From: Deltaproteobacteria bacterium
GTDB lineage: Bacteria > Desulfobacterota > Binatia > UBA9968 > JAJDTQ01
Direction: 5' to 3'
DNA: 43,080 nt
NCBI GenBank assembly: GCA_028821115.1
Contig: JAPPHF010000146.1
Coordinates: forward strand, 1-43,080
The notes beneath the pieces were generated by a model. It was given only the letters and a program-made list of their open reading frames with translations. It was not told the origin of the DNA and ran no database searches. Positions 15,938 to 23,209 of this stretch are shown here, one piece after another. Position 1 is the stretch's first letter, and the number at the start of each line of letters is the position of its first letter. The position numbers and the translations under genes are program-made.

Positions 15938-16042
15938 GCGTCCTTCGACTTCACTCCGCTCGCGCTCCGCTACGCTCAGGACGAGCGGAATGAGAGTATT
16001 TCCGTTCGTCCTGAGCGTAGCGAAAGCGAAGTCGAAGGACGC
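15938..16042. repeat. Large imperfect inverted repeat (105 bp) between MFS and M24 genes
   Basis: The outer arms GCGTCCTTCGACTTC and GAAGTCGAAGGACGC match over 15 bp. The inner arms CGCTACGCTCAGGACGA and TCGTCCTGAGCGTAGCG match over 17 bp and extend, with one mismatch, to CGGAA/TTCCG. The loop is TGAGAGTAT. The left arm has a short extra segment between the two blocks. The element could form a long cruciform or RNA stem and looks like a dispersed intergenic repeat of the TCGTCCTGAGCGTAGCG type. It separates the M24 gene from its upstream neighbour. Confidence 0.8.
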
Positions 16043-16067
16043 TATGCCGGACGAACGGAGAGACTCC

Positions 16068-17240
16068 ATGGCTTGTGATCCCAACTACCACAGCTTTTCG
16101 GACGCGGAGTACGAACGCCGCAATGCGGCGGTGCAGGCGCGCATGGACCGTATGGGCCTGGAGGCCGTGGTCTTCTACGGCAGCCGGACGGCGCCGGACA
16201 TCCACTACCTGAGCAACTGGCTTGCCACCTCCGAGGCATACTTCGTCTACCCGCGCCAGGGGGAGGCCACCCTGTTCGTGCAACTGTCCAACCACCTGCC
16301 CAATGCCAGGCGCATGGCCGTCGTGGATGACGTCCGTTTCGGGGGATCGAGCCCCACGGGCTCGGTGGATTCGGTGCCGCGGGTGCTGGAGAACCTGAAG
16401 GACCGGGGGCTTGAGAAGGCTACGGTGGGGCTTTGCGGCAACGTTCCCTACCGGCACTATCTGCGCCTGGTGGAGGCCCTGCCCGAAGTCGAGTGGAAGG
16501 ACTTCAGCGCCGAGATGCGCGACCAGCGCCAAGTGAAAAGCGACGAGGAGATCGAGCGGCTGCGCCAGGCCGCGGCCATGAGCGACGACTCGGTGGCGGC
16601 GCTCACCGAGCACGCGCGACCCGGCATCCCGGAGCACGAGCTGGCGCGGATCGTCGAGGACGTCTACCTGGGCAAGGGCGGCATCAACGGCATCCACTTC
16701 ATGATCACCACCTCCATGCACGACCCCAGGGGCGGCGTGCCCCAGCAGCATCTCTCCAACCGCATCCTGCGGAAGGGCGACGTGCTGGTCACCGAGATCA
16801 GCACCAACTACGCCGGCTACACCGGCCAGGTCCTGCGCACCTTCACCATCGGCGAGGAGCCCACCCCCGAGTACAAGCGCCTCCACGACGTAGCCATGGA
16901 GGCCTTCGACCGCATCGCCGGCGTCATCAAGGCGGGGGCGGGAACGGAGGAGGCGTTGAAGGCGGCGGACGTGGTCCATGAACGGGGATTCACCGTCTAT
17001 GACGACGTCGTCCACGGCGCCAGCCAGTTGCCGCCGATCCTGCGGACATCGAAGACCAGCCGTGGGGCGCCGCCCGACTTCCGTTTCGAGACGGACATGT
17101 GCCTGGTGATCCAGCCCAACGTGGTGACCGAGGACGGCTTGCGCGGGGTGCAGTTCGGCGAGATGATGCGGGTGACCGATACCGGGCTGGAAAAGATGCA
17201 CGACTGCCCGCGGGAGCTGATCGTGTGCCGCAACGGATGA
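16068..17240 (+). CDS. M24 (pita-bread fold) family protein, creatinase-like, metal site not conserved
   Basis: Predicted 390 residues: creatinase N-terminal domain (about 10-150) and M24 domain (about 160-385). Aligned by eye to E. coli aminopeptidase P, the five metal ligands Asp, Asp, His, Glu, Glu become Glu243 (VTEIS), Gln254 (YTGQVLRTF), Gln320 (HGASQ), Gln349 (VIQPN) and Glu365 (FGEMM). His316 in VVHGAS, the substrate-side histidine, is kept. Creatinase itself lacks metal and hydrolyses a C-N bond, so a metal-free hydrolase or lyase acting on an amidine or amide is more likely than a peptidase. ATG 16068 is preferred over ATG 16044 because CGGAG sits about 8 bases upstream of it. A hairpin follows the stop. 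Confidence 0.87.
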   Translation: MACDPNYHSFSDAEYERRNAAVQARMDRMGLEAVVFYGSRTAPDIHYLSNWLATSEAYFVYPRQGEATLFVQLSNHLPNARRMAVVDDVRFGGSSPTGSVDSVPRVLENLKDRGLEKATVGLCGNVPYRHYLRLVEALPEVEWKDFSAEMRDQRQVKSDEEIERLRQAAAMSDDSVAALTEHARPGIPEHELARIVEDVYLGKGGINGIHFMITTSMHDPRGGVPQQHLSNRILRKGDVLVTEISTNYAGYTGQVLRTFTIGEEPTPEYKRLHDVAMEAFDRIAGVIKAGAGTEEALKAADVVHERGFTVYDDVVHGASQLPPILRTSKTSRGAPPDFRFETDMCLVIQPNVVTEDGLRGVQFGEMMRVTDTGLEKMHDCPRELIVCRNG

Positions 17241-17244
17241 CCGC

Positions 17245-17264
17245 GGCCGGTTCGTTGACCGGCC
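17245..17264 (+). terminator. Hairpin after the M24 gene
   Basis: Perfect 7-bp stem GGCCGGT / ACCGGCC with loop TCGTTG, beginning 5 bases after the stop codon. No T-run follows, so termination would need Rho or would be partial. Confidence 0.35.
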
Positions 17265-17266
17265 AC

Positions 17267-17286
17267 GGGCGAGTCTGAAGCCCGCC
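17267..17286. repeat. Degenerate copy of the GGGCGGGT...CCCGCC repeat
   Basis: GGGCGAGTCTGAAGCCCGCC matches most bases of the 3170-3190 element GGGCGGGTCTCAAACCCGCC. It keeps part of the stem, GGGC/GCCC. It lies directly after the hairpin behind the M24 gene. Confidence 0.4.
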
Positions 17287-17346
17287 ACCGCGGTCGTCGC
17301 GCCTTACCGACGACTGTAGTCCCGCGCATCTTGGGGGGATCTGCTC

Positions 17347-18246
17347 GTGAGACGCAAGACTCGGCGCGACAAGAGATACCAGGCCGTCTGGTTGGCGCTG
17401 GCGCTCTGGACGGCGGTGCACCTGTCCCCGGCGGGCGCGACCGAGGACCCCGTGGCGCGGGGGAAGTACCTCGTCCGGGCCGGTCTGTGCATCGCCTGCC
17501 ACACCGACTACAAGAACAAGGGCGCGGAGCTTGCCGGCGGCTACGCCATCGAGGTCCCCTTCGGCAAGATCTACAGCACCAACATCACGCCGGACCCCGA
17601 GACCGGCATCGGCGGGTGGAGCGACGAAGAGTTCCTCAGGGCCATGCGAGAGGGCATCGGTCGACGCGGCCAGCACCTCTTTCCCGCCTTCCCCTACACC
17701 TCCTTCACCAGGATGTCCGACGAGGACATCCTCGCCCTCAAGGCATACCTGTCCACGGTCAAACCCGTGCGCAGGGAGAACCGGGAGCCCGAGTTGACCG
17801 TGCCCTTCAACTGGCGCTTTCTGCTGGCGGGCTGGAAGTGGCGCTATTTCAACGAGGGCGCGTGGACGCCCAACCCCAGGAGACCCGCTCAGTGGAACCG
17901 GGGTGCCTATCTCGTCCAGGCGGTCACGCACTGTGCCGAGTGCCACACGCCACGGGATTGGGCCGGAGGGCTGAAGCCGGAGCTTCTCATGGCGGGGGCC
18001 GCCGACGGCCCCGAGGGCGAGACCGCGCCCAACATCACGCCGCACGAGAAGACCGGCGTCGGCGACTGGTCGGTGGAGGACATGGTGGAGCTCCTGAAAA
18101 GCAGCTACAAGCCCGACGGCGACAACGTCCAGGGCCTCATGGAACGGGTCGTCATCCACGGCTACGAGCACATGACCGACGAGGACCTCACCGCCATCGC
18201 CGTCTATCTGCGCTCGCTGCCGCCCATCGACAACCGCATCGAATAG
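17347..18246 (+). CDS. Di-heme cytochrome c
   Basis: Predicted 299 residues with an N-terminal signal peptide (RRKTRRDKRYQAVWLALALWTAVHLSPAGA, cleavage near GAT-ED), so it is periplasmic. Two haem-binding motifs are present, Cys48-IA-Cys51-His52 and Cys197-AE-Cys200-His201. Each is followed by a TNITPDPETGIGGW-like or APNITPHEKTGVGDW stretch, showing two related cytochrome c domains. These stretches and the spacing are typical of cytochrome subunits of membrane alcohol, gluconate or sorbitol dehydrogenases. No flavin or quinoprotein dehydrogenase lies beside it, so its donor is unknown; the molybdenum hydroxylase at the left edge is a speculative candidate. Start GTG 17347 has a G-rich ribosome-binding site (GGGGGG) about 8 bases upstream. 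Confidence 0.92.
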   Translation: MRRKTRRDKRYQAVWLALALWTAVHLSPAGATEDPVARGKYLVRAGLCIACHTDYKNKGAELAGGYAIEVPFGKIYSTNITPDPETGIGGWSDEEFLRAMREGIGRRGQHLFPAFPYTSFTRMSDEDILALKAYLSTVKPVRRENREPELTVPFNWRFLLAGWKWRYFNEGAWTPNPRRPAQWNRGAYLVQAVTHCAECHTPRDWAGGLKPELLMAGAADGPEGETAPNITPHEKTGVGDWSVEDMVELLKSSYKPDGDNVQGLMERVVIHGYEHMTDEDLTAIAVYLRSLPPIDNRIE

Positions 18247-18318
18247 CCGCGGCCGTTCGCACCGCTTGCGCATGGATCGGGTTGGCCGAAGACGGAACCC
18301 GAGTCTGCGCGGCGCCTT

Positions 18319-18344
18319 GTCGGATGACCCTTGGCCAATCCGAC
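18319..18344. terminator. Candidate bidirectional terminator between convergent genes
   Basis: Stem GTCGGAT / ATCCGAC, 7 bp, with a 12-base loop, directly adjacent to the amidohydrolase stop and downstream of the cytochrome gene. It lacks a T-tract. Most of the rest of the 98-base gap holds nothing recognisable. Confidence 0.4.
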
Positions 18345-19349
18345 CTACGACGGTCGGGAACCGGCATCGAGGCCCAGCAGTCTGGCAGCGTTTCCCCCGC
18401 ACACCGCGTCGCAGCCGCCCAGCCCGGCTTGCTCTAACAGTTCCAGCGGATCGCTCTCGCCCATGTCGTAGGGGTAGTCCGTGCCCAGCAGGAGCCGTCC
18501 CTCGCCCGCCAGTTCGCACAGGAAGGCGAGCATACGGGGGTCGTGCAGGATGGTGTCGAAGTAGAAGCGGCGGAAGTAGGCTTCCGGGTCGCCGGTGACC
18601 GCCCGGGCCTCCGCCACCGCCCCGTGGCCGTGGACCACGCGCCCTAGAAGGTAGGGAAGGGCGCCGCCGCCGTGCACCAGGCAGATGTTGAGGGACGGGT
18701 AGCGCTCCAGCACGCCGCCCAGGATCAACGAGGCGGCGGCGATGGCCGTGTCCATGGGATTGCCCACCAGGTTGTTCATGTAGTACTGGCTCAGCCGCTC
18801 CGCGGCAGCGACCCGGTGCGGGTGCAGTTGAACCAGCACGCCCAGGTCGGCGGCGCACTCGAAGAACGGCCGGAACGCCTCGTCGTCGAGGTTCACGCCG
18901 TTGACGTGGGTGCCTATCTCCACCATGCGGATGCCCAGCACCTCCACTGCGTACCGGAGCTCCTCCACCGCCTCCCGTCCCGCCTGCATGGGCACCGTCG
19001 CCACCGGGATCAGCCCGGGCGTCCCGCGCGCCGCCTCGGCGTTGGTCTCGTTGAAGAGGCGTGACACCGCCTGCCCGTGAATGCCTTCCAGTTGATACGT
19101 CACGATGGTCATGGGCGGCGACAGCACCTGCCGGTCCAGCCCCCGCGCCCGCATGGCGCTCACCCGTGCCGGCAGGTCCGAAAGGAACGGCTGCAGCGGC
19201 GCGGGACGGCCGTCCCCGACCCGCAGGGACAGACGGCCCGAGGCGTCCTCCTCGATGTGGCACCCGTGCTGGGCGCCGTCCCGGCGCATGCCCTCGATCC
19301 ACTCGGGCGGGGTGAAGTGGGCGTGGATGTCGATGACTTCTTTAGGCAT
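18345..19349 (-). CDS. Amidohydrolase family 2 protein (ACMSD-like metal-dependent hydrolase/decarboxylase)
   Basis: Predicted 334 residues, TIM-barrel amidohydrolase. Metal-binding motifs are visible: IDIHAHFTPPEW (HxH) at the N-terminus, VQLHPH in the middle, CLVHGGGALPYL, and the aspartate in LLLGTDYPYDMGESDP near the end. This order is that of the aminocarboxymuconate semialdehyde decarboxylase subgroup, which includes nonoxidative decarboxylases of hydroxybenzoates and simple hydrolases. Whether it hydrolyses or decarboxylates is not decided by sequence. It starts 21 bases after the DUF1185 gene on the same strand, so they are probably co-transcribed. Confidence 0.9.
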   Translation of the reverse strand: MPKEVIDIHAHFTPPEWIEGMRRDGAQHGCHIEEDASGRLSLRVGDGRPAPLQPFLSDLPARVSAMRARGLDRQVLSPPMTIVTYQLEGIHGQAVSRLFNETNAEAARGTPGLIPVATVPMQAGREAVEELRYAVEVLGIRMVEIGTHVNGVNLDDEAFRPFFECAADLGVLVQLHPHRVAAAERLSQYYMNNLVGNPMDTAIAAASLILGGVLERYPSLNICLVHGGGALPYLLGRVVHGHGAVAEARAVTGDPEAYFRRFYFDTILHDPRMLAFLCELAGEGRLLLGTDYPYDMGESDPLELLEQAGLGGCDAVCGGNAARLLGLDAGSRPS

Positions 19350-19370
19350 TCTACTCTTCCGTAAGGCCGC

Positions 19371-19946
19371 CTACTCCTTCTTCGCCATCACGTCGGCGGC
19401 GGCCAGCCCCTCGCCGACCCGATGGAACGGCCGGCCCGAGTCGCTGATGGCCAGGACGACCACGATCTCGTCCGCCCGCGGGGCGTCGGGCACCGAGACC
19501 TCCATCGAGTCGAAATGGCTGAACTTCCAGACGTCGTCCTTGTGGTGCAGCGGGCAATCGATGGCGGTCCCGGGGCCGCCGATCTTGGTGGTCGAGGGCA
19601 TGACGGAGCGCGCCGGCCCGACGATCTCGCGTACCGGCTTGCCAAGCCGCGGGTGCATCACCGCGGCGGCATGCTCGCGCTCGCCGTTCTCGCCCACGAC
19701 CGCCGCCTTGCCGTAGCTGTGGACGGCGGCGCCGTCGATGCCCAGCGCGTCGATGGCGCGTTGAGCCAGCAGGCCGCCGAGCTCCGCGCCCGCCTTTTGC
19801 AGTTCTTCGAGCCCCTCGTCATAGACCCCGGCATAGGGGTTGGCGATCACCGCGATCGCGGCGCATTGACGCGACGCGGGCTCCACCGGCCGGCCGAGTT
19901 CGCGTCGGGTTTCCTCGACAATGGTGATGAGTTTGCGGATCTCCAT
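19371..19946 (-). CDS. Amino acid synthesis family protein (DUF1185, AA_synth)
   Basis: Predicted 191 residues. It is recognised from the block IRKLITIVEETRRELGRPV, AIAVIANPYAG, AVHSYGKAAVVGENGEREHAAAVMHP, GPARSVMPSTTKIG and the C-terminal VSVPDAPRADEIVVVLAISDSGRPFHRVG. These are the conserved stretches of the amino-acid-synthesis family, whose biochemical role is largely undefined. It is close to the usual length and has no signal peptide. ATG 19946 has CAGGAGG upstream. It leads an apparent two-gene operon with the ACMSD-like amidohydrolase and is divergent from a TctC-type binding protein. This suggests an enzyme pair acting on an imported carboxylate, but no reaction can be named. Confidence 0.85.
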   Translation of the reverse strand: MEIRKLITIVEETRRELGRPVEPASRQCAAIAVIANPYAGVYDEGLEELQKAGAELGGLLAQRAIDALGIDGAAVHSYGKAAVVGENGEREHAAAVMHPRLGKPVREIVGPARSVMPSTTKIGGPGTAIDCPLHHKDDVWKFSHFDSMEVSVPDAPRADEIVVVLAISDSGRPFHRVGEGLAAADVMAKKE

Positions 19947-20075
19947 ACGGCTTCCTCCTGAGCCCGATGGGCGTAGCTGGTTAGGGTACTACGCCACCAG
20001 CGAGGTTTGTTGCAATGCCCGCCGTCGGGGTTCCGACGTCCGGCGCCGATCCCTATCCTGTCCCAAGAAGCTCGA

Positions 20076-20104
20076 TTGACAAGCACTCCCCGATGTTGTT
20101 TCTT
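20076..20104 (+). promoter_or_regulatory. Candidate promoter for the second TctC gene
   Basis: A perfect TTGACA -35 lies in the divergent gap, followed 17 bases later by TTTCTT, a poor -10. The leader to ATG 20158 would be about 45 bases with CAGGAGG close to the start. Confidence 0.35.
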
Positions 20105-20157
20105 AGGGAACCCCGGAAAATCGGGCAGATACGGCGTTTACGCACAGGAGGACCGTC

Positions 20158-21135
20158 ATGAGAAAGTGGGTTGTTATCGCGCTGTTGCTGACTCTGGTGG
20201 CCTTTACGCAAGCGACCACCGTTGCGGCGGCGGACTTTCCGAAGAAGAACATCACCATCATCGTCGCGGGATCTCCAGGTGGCGGTTTCGACCGGTTGGC
20301 CCGGGGCATCGGCAGGACCATGCGGAAGTACCTGCCCAAGGGCGTCCATCTCGTGGTCAAGAACATCACCGGCGGCGGACTGGTCATCGGCACGGTGGCC
20401 ATGTACAAAGCCAAGCCCGACGGCTACACGCTGGGCCACCTGTTCACCGACGGCATGCTCGGCAAGCAGTTGATCAGCGGCGTCGCCAAGACCGGCTACG
20501 ACGTCACCAAGTTCACCTACATCGCGCGGGTCGGAGCGGAGCCCTACAGCCTCATCGTGGGCAAGAACTCCAAGTTCCATACCCTTGAGGACCTCCAGAA
20601 GGCCAAACGCGTGAAATGGGGCGTGGAGGGCATCGGCGTGTCGCGCTGGATCCCGACCTTCGTGGCCGCCAAGGAGCTGGGCATCCAGATGGACGTCGTG
20701 TCGGGCTACCGCGGCACCAGCGAGGGCATACCGGCCATGATCCGGAACGACTTCGACGTCTACCTGCAGCCCATCGACCACCCCACCACGGCCACCTACA
20801 TCGCGTCGGGCGACGTGAGGCCGATCCTCCACCTGCACAGCGAACGGCCGGTGAACGCCCCGAAGACGCCGACGGCTGCGGAGAAGGGAGTCGATCTCCG
20901 CCTCTACGTGGGCCGCAGCATCGTGGCGCCGCCGGGTCTGCCCGACGACACGAAGAAGATCCTGGAAGATCTGTTCATGAAGGCCATGACCGATCCCGAA
21001 TACAAGGAGTTCCTGGCCAAGTCCAAGAGCCCCATCGTCCCCGGTGACTCCAAGGTGGCGCAGGCCGACCTGGACAACTACGTGAAGAGCTACAGCAAGT
21101 ACACCCAGGCCATGCGCGAAGCTTTGCCGAAGTAA
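20158..21135 (+). CDS. Tripartite tricarboxylate transporter substrate-binding protein (TctC/Bug family), second copy
   Basis: Predicted 325-residue periplasmic protein with a signal peptide (RKWVVIALLLTLVAFTQATTVAAA-DF). The Bug-type fold is seen in NITIIVAGSPGGGFDRLARGIG, NITGGGLVIGTVAMYKAKPDGYTLG and a C-terminal IVAPPGLPDDTKKILEDLFMKAM. It has diverged from the other TctC (8978-9970): the PGAGG loop is replaced by ITGGG and the tail differs, so a different ligand is likely. ATG 20158 has a strong CAGGAGG site. It is not followed by TctA/TctB but by a terminator-like hairpin and an MFS carrier. The nearest membrane partner is the fused TctA-TctB at 25333. Confidence 0.92.
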   Translation: MRKWVVIALLLTLVAFTQATTVAAADFPKKNITIIVAGSPGGGFDRLARGIGRTMRKYLPKGVHLVVKNITGGGLVIGTVAMYKAKPDGYTLGHLFTDGMLGKQLISGVAKTGYDVTKFTYIARVGAEPYSLIVGKNSKFHTLEDLQKAKRVKWGVEGIGVSRWIPTFVAAKELGIQMDVVSGYRGTSEGIPAMIRNDFDVYLQPIDHPTTATYIASGDVRPILHLHSERPVNAPKTPTAAEKGVDLRLYVGRSIVAPPGLPDDTKKILEDLFMKAMTDPEYKEFLAKSKSPIVPGDSKVAQADLDNYVKSYSKYTQAMREALPK

Positions 21136-21158
21136 CCGTGGTCTAGCGGCAGTCAGGG

Positions 21159-21191
21159 AACGGGGGTCCGTCTGCCGAGGGACCCCCGTTT
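21159..21191 (+). terminator. Intrinsic-terminator-like hairpin after the second TctC gene
   Basis: Perfect 11-bp stem AACGGGGGTCC / GGACCCCCGTT with a 10-base loop, followed by only T and then CACGC. It starts 23 bases after the tctC stop. Short T-tail, so efficiency is uncertain. Confidence 0.65.
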
Positions 21192-21217
21192 CACGCTTCC
21201 ACAGAAAGCGAAATTGG

Positions 21218-22552
21218 ATGAATCATCCCGCGAGCCCGCAGTCCAAGCCACGCCCGCCCATACCTTTGCCTTTCCACTACGCTTGGCTCATCGTGGCCGT
21301 GACCTTCTTCGCCAGCTTCAACGGGGCCGGGATCCGGGTGGTTCCCACCGTGCTCATCCATCCGCTCGAGGCGGACTTCGGATGGGCTCGTTCGGCCATC
21401 ACCTTCGGGATTTCCATCAATCTCCTGCTCTACGGCGTCGCGGCCCCCTTCGTGGGGTGGATCCTGGACAAGTACGGGCCGCGGCGGGTCATGCTGACCT
21501 CGCTGACCTTGCTCTCGACCGGTCTGCTCTGTACCACGCTGGTGACCCAGTTGTGGCAGTTCTGGCTCACTTGGGGCGTCATGGTGGGGCTCGGAGCCGG
21601 CGGTATGTCGGGTGTGCTCTCAGCCTCGGTGGCGCATCGCTGGTTCAACGCCCGGCGCGGACTTGCGGTGGGCCTGCTCAGCAGCGGCAGCTCCTCGGGA
21701 CAGATCGTCTTCATCCCGTTCATGCTCTTCATCATTTCGTTCATAGGCTGGCGCATGGGCTCCTACGTGCTGGTGGGCTGCACGGCCGCGGCGGTGACGT
21801 TGGTATGGCTGTTGATGCGCGACAAACCCTCGGACATCGGCCTTGAGCCCTACGACTACGGGCCAGCGTCCGACCAAGCCCCGGTGGTCGACAAGCCAGC
21901 CGCCAAGGCGGAGGAGGCCAAGCCCGCGGGGCCGGTCATGGGCATCAAGGACGCCATCAAGACCCCGACCTTCTGGCTCCTGTGCGGCGTGTTCTCCATC
22001 TGCGGCGGAACGGCCAACGGACTCATCGGAACCCACCTGATTCCCCATGCCCTGGAGAACGGCTTCGACAAGGTCACGGTAGGCACGGCGGTCACCATCA
22101 TGGGGACCATGAACATCGTCGGGACCCTCTTCTCCGGCTGGTTGGCGGACCGTGTCGATCCCCGCAAGCTGATCGCCGCGGTGTTCACCTTGCGCGGGCT
22201 GTCGCTCTTCTACCTGACGTTCGTGGACAACACCCAGGGACTCATCATCTTCACCATCATCTACGGGCTCGACTGGTTCGCCACGGTTCCGCCCGTGGTG
22301 ATGATCGCGGGACAGACCTTCGGTAAGCAGTCCATCGGCCGGATCTACGGCTGGATCTTTCTCTCGCACCAGATCGGCGGGTTCGCCATGGCCAACGGCG
22401 GCGGCCTGCTGTACGACTACGTCGGCAACTACGAGATGGCGTTCTTCGCCGGTGGCTGGATGGGATTGATGGCCGCGGCGTTCGGGTTGAGCATCCGGAA
22501 GAAGAGGACGATGCCGCCGCTGGGACCGGCGCCGGCGGGGGCACCCGCGTAG
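21218..22552 (+). CDS. MFS transporter (OFA-like carboxylate carrier), paralogue of 14609-15925
   Basis: Predicted 444 residues, twelve hydrophobic segments. Features include FHYAWLIVAVTFFASFNGAGIRV, HPLEADFGWARSAITFG, the loop GWILDKYGPRRVML between helices 2 and 3, a charged central loop rich in Ala/Lys (DKPAAKAEEAKPAG), and GWLADRVDPRKLIA in the second half. It shares IYGLDWFATVPPVV and the GGTANGLIGTHLIPHALE-type block with the other MFS gene in this window, consistent with a duplicated OFA-type monocarboxylate carrier. ATG 21218 is used; the ribosome-binding site is weak. It follows the second TctC gene after a hairpin and converges on the cytochrome lipoprotein gene. Confidence 0.9.
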   Translation: MNHPASPQSKPRPPIPLPFHYAWLIVAVTFFASFNGAGIRVVPTVLIHPLEADFGWARSAITFGISINLLLYGVAAPFVGWILDKYGPRRVMLTSLTLLSTGLLCTTLVTQLWQFWLTWGVMVGLGAGGMSGVLSASVAHRWFNARRGLAVGLLSSGSSSGQIVFIPFMLFIISFIGWRMGSYVLVGCTAAAVTLVWLLMRDKPSDIGLEPYDYGPASDQAPVVDKPAAKAEEAKPAGPVMGIKDAIKTPTFWLLCGVFSICGGTANGLIGTHLIPHALENGFDKVTVGTAVTIMGTMNIVGTLFSGWLADRVDPRKLIAAVFTLRGLSLFYLTFVDNTQGLIIFTIIYGLDWFATVPPVVMIAGQTFGKQSIGRIYGWIFLSHQIGGFAMANGGGLLYDYVGNYEMAFFAGGWMGLMAAAFGLSIRKKRTMPPLGPAPAGAPA

Positions 22553-22572
22553 CTCCGACGCCTGGGAACGAT

Positions 22573-22598
22573 GGATTTCGGATAGCGGTGCCGAATCC
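22573..22598. terminator. Candidate bidirectional terminator between MFS and cytochrome genes
   Basis: Stem GGATT(t)CGG / CCGAATCC with one bulged T and a 9-base loop, in the 50-base gap between convergent genes. Confidence 0.4.
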
Positions 22599-22602
22599 CG
22601 CG

Positions 22603-23061
22603 TTACGACCGGTTATCCTTGCCGGCGGCGTCGTAGTCGTAGACATACTGCCAGGGCACCGAACAGTGAGCCCAGACCAGGGGCTCGAACTTCTCCCACC
22701 ATTCAAGGTCGCGGCCCTCCATGCTGAGGACCCGCACCATGCGCACCATGTCCTGGATCTGGTACTTCTCCAGGGCGGGCTCGAAGGCGGGCATGATCCC
22801 CTTGCCCTTCTTGATGATCCGGCGGATCTCGAACACGTCAAGGTTGTCCACGGTGTGGCGGAAGTCCGGCACCTTGGCGGAGAGCGCCTTGGCGATGGGG
22901 CCGTCGCCCTGGCCGCCGGGACCGTGGCAGCTCGCGCAGCGCTGGGCGTAGACCAGCCTCATCTCCTCCTCGCGGATGCAGCCGGAAAGCGCCGCCAAGG
23001 CCAGCAGTAACAGGCAGGCCCGGAGGAATGCTGCCCGGCAGCGGGGTTTCGTCGGCGTCAC
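22603..23061 (-). CDS. Mono-heme cytochrome c lipoprotein
   Basis: Predicted 152 residues. The N-terminus is a lipoprotein signal peptide with a lipobox ending LSGC (RACLLLLALAALSGC), so the protein is probably anchored by lipid at that Cys. A single haem motif CASCH follows in YAQRCASCHGPGGQGDGPIAKAL, and a Met in KGIMPAFEP is the likely sixth ligand, as in class I cytochromes. The C-terminal 40 residues (EWWEKFEPLVWAHCSVPWQYVYDYDAAG) have an extra Cys and are rich in aromatic residues; I do not recognise this tail. It resembles the small cytochromes that serve as soluble or tethered electron carriers. Its partner is unknown. Confidence 0.88.
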   Translation of the reverse strand: MTPTKPRCRAAFLRACLLLLALAALSGCIREEEMRLVYAQRCASCHGPGGQGDGPIAKALSAKVPDFRHTVDNLDVFEIRRIIKKGKGIMPAFEPALEKYQIQDMVRMVRVLSMEGRDLEWWEKFEPLVWAHCSVPWQYVYDYDAAGKDNRS

Positions 23062-23143
23062 CCTTTCGTCCTACCACCTTCGGTGCGTGAACAAAACAGC
23101 GCCGCGATGGGGCCGAACACCGACCGCCGGATGCCGGTGACGG

Positions 23144-23172
23144 TTGGCATTCTTTCGTCGAACCGATACGCT
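23144..23172 (+). promoter_or_regulatory. Candidate promoter for the cobalamin adenosyltransferase gene
   Basis: TTGGCA (5 of 6), 17-base spacer, TACGCT (3 of 6), giving a leader of about 30 bases to ATG 23210 with GAAGGG upstream. No cobalamin riboswitch features are visible in the gap 23062-23209. Confidence 0.35.
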
Positions 23173-23209
23173 TGTCCGCGTCTATCTATCGTGAACGAAG
23201 GGTCCCGGG

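Noticed and set aside
23062-23209. Cobalamin riboswitch upstream of the adenosyltransferase
   Set aside because: I looked for B12-box-like sequence and the multi-stem layout and found neither; the gap is too short for a full riboswitch.
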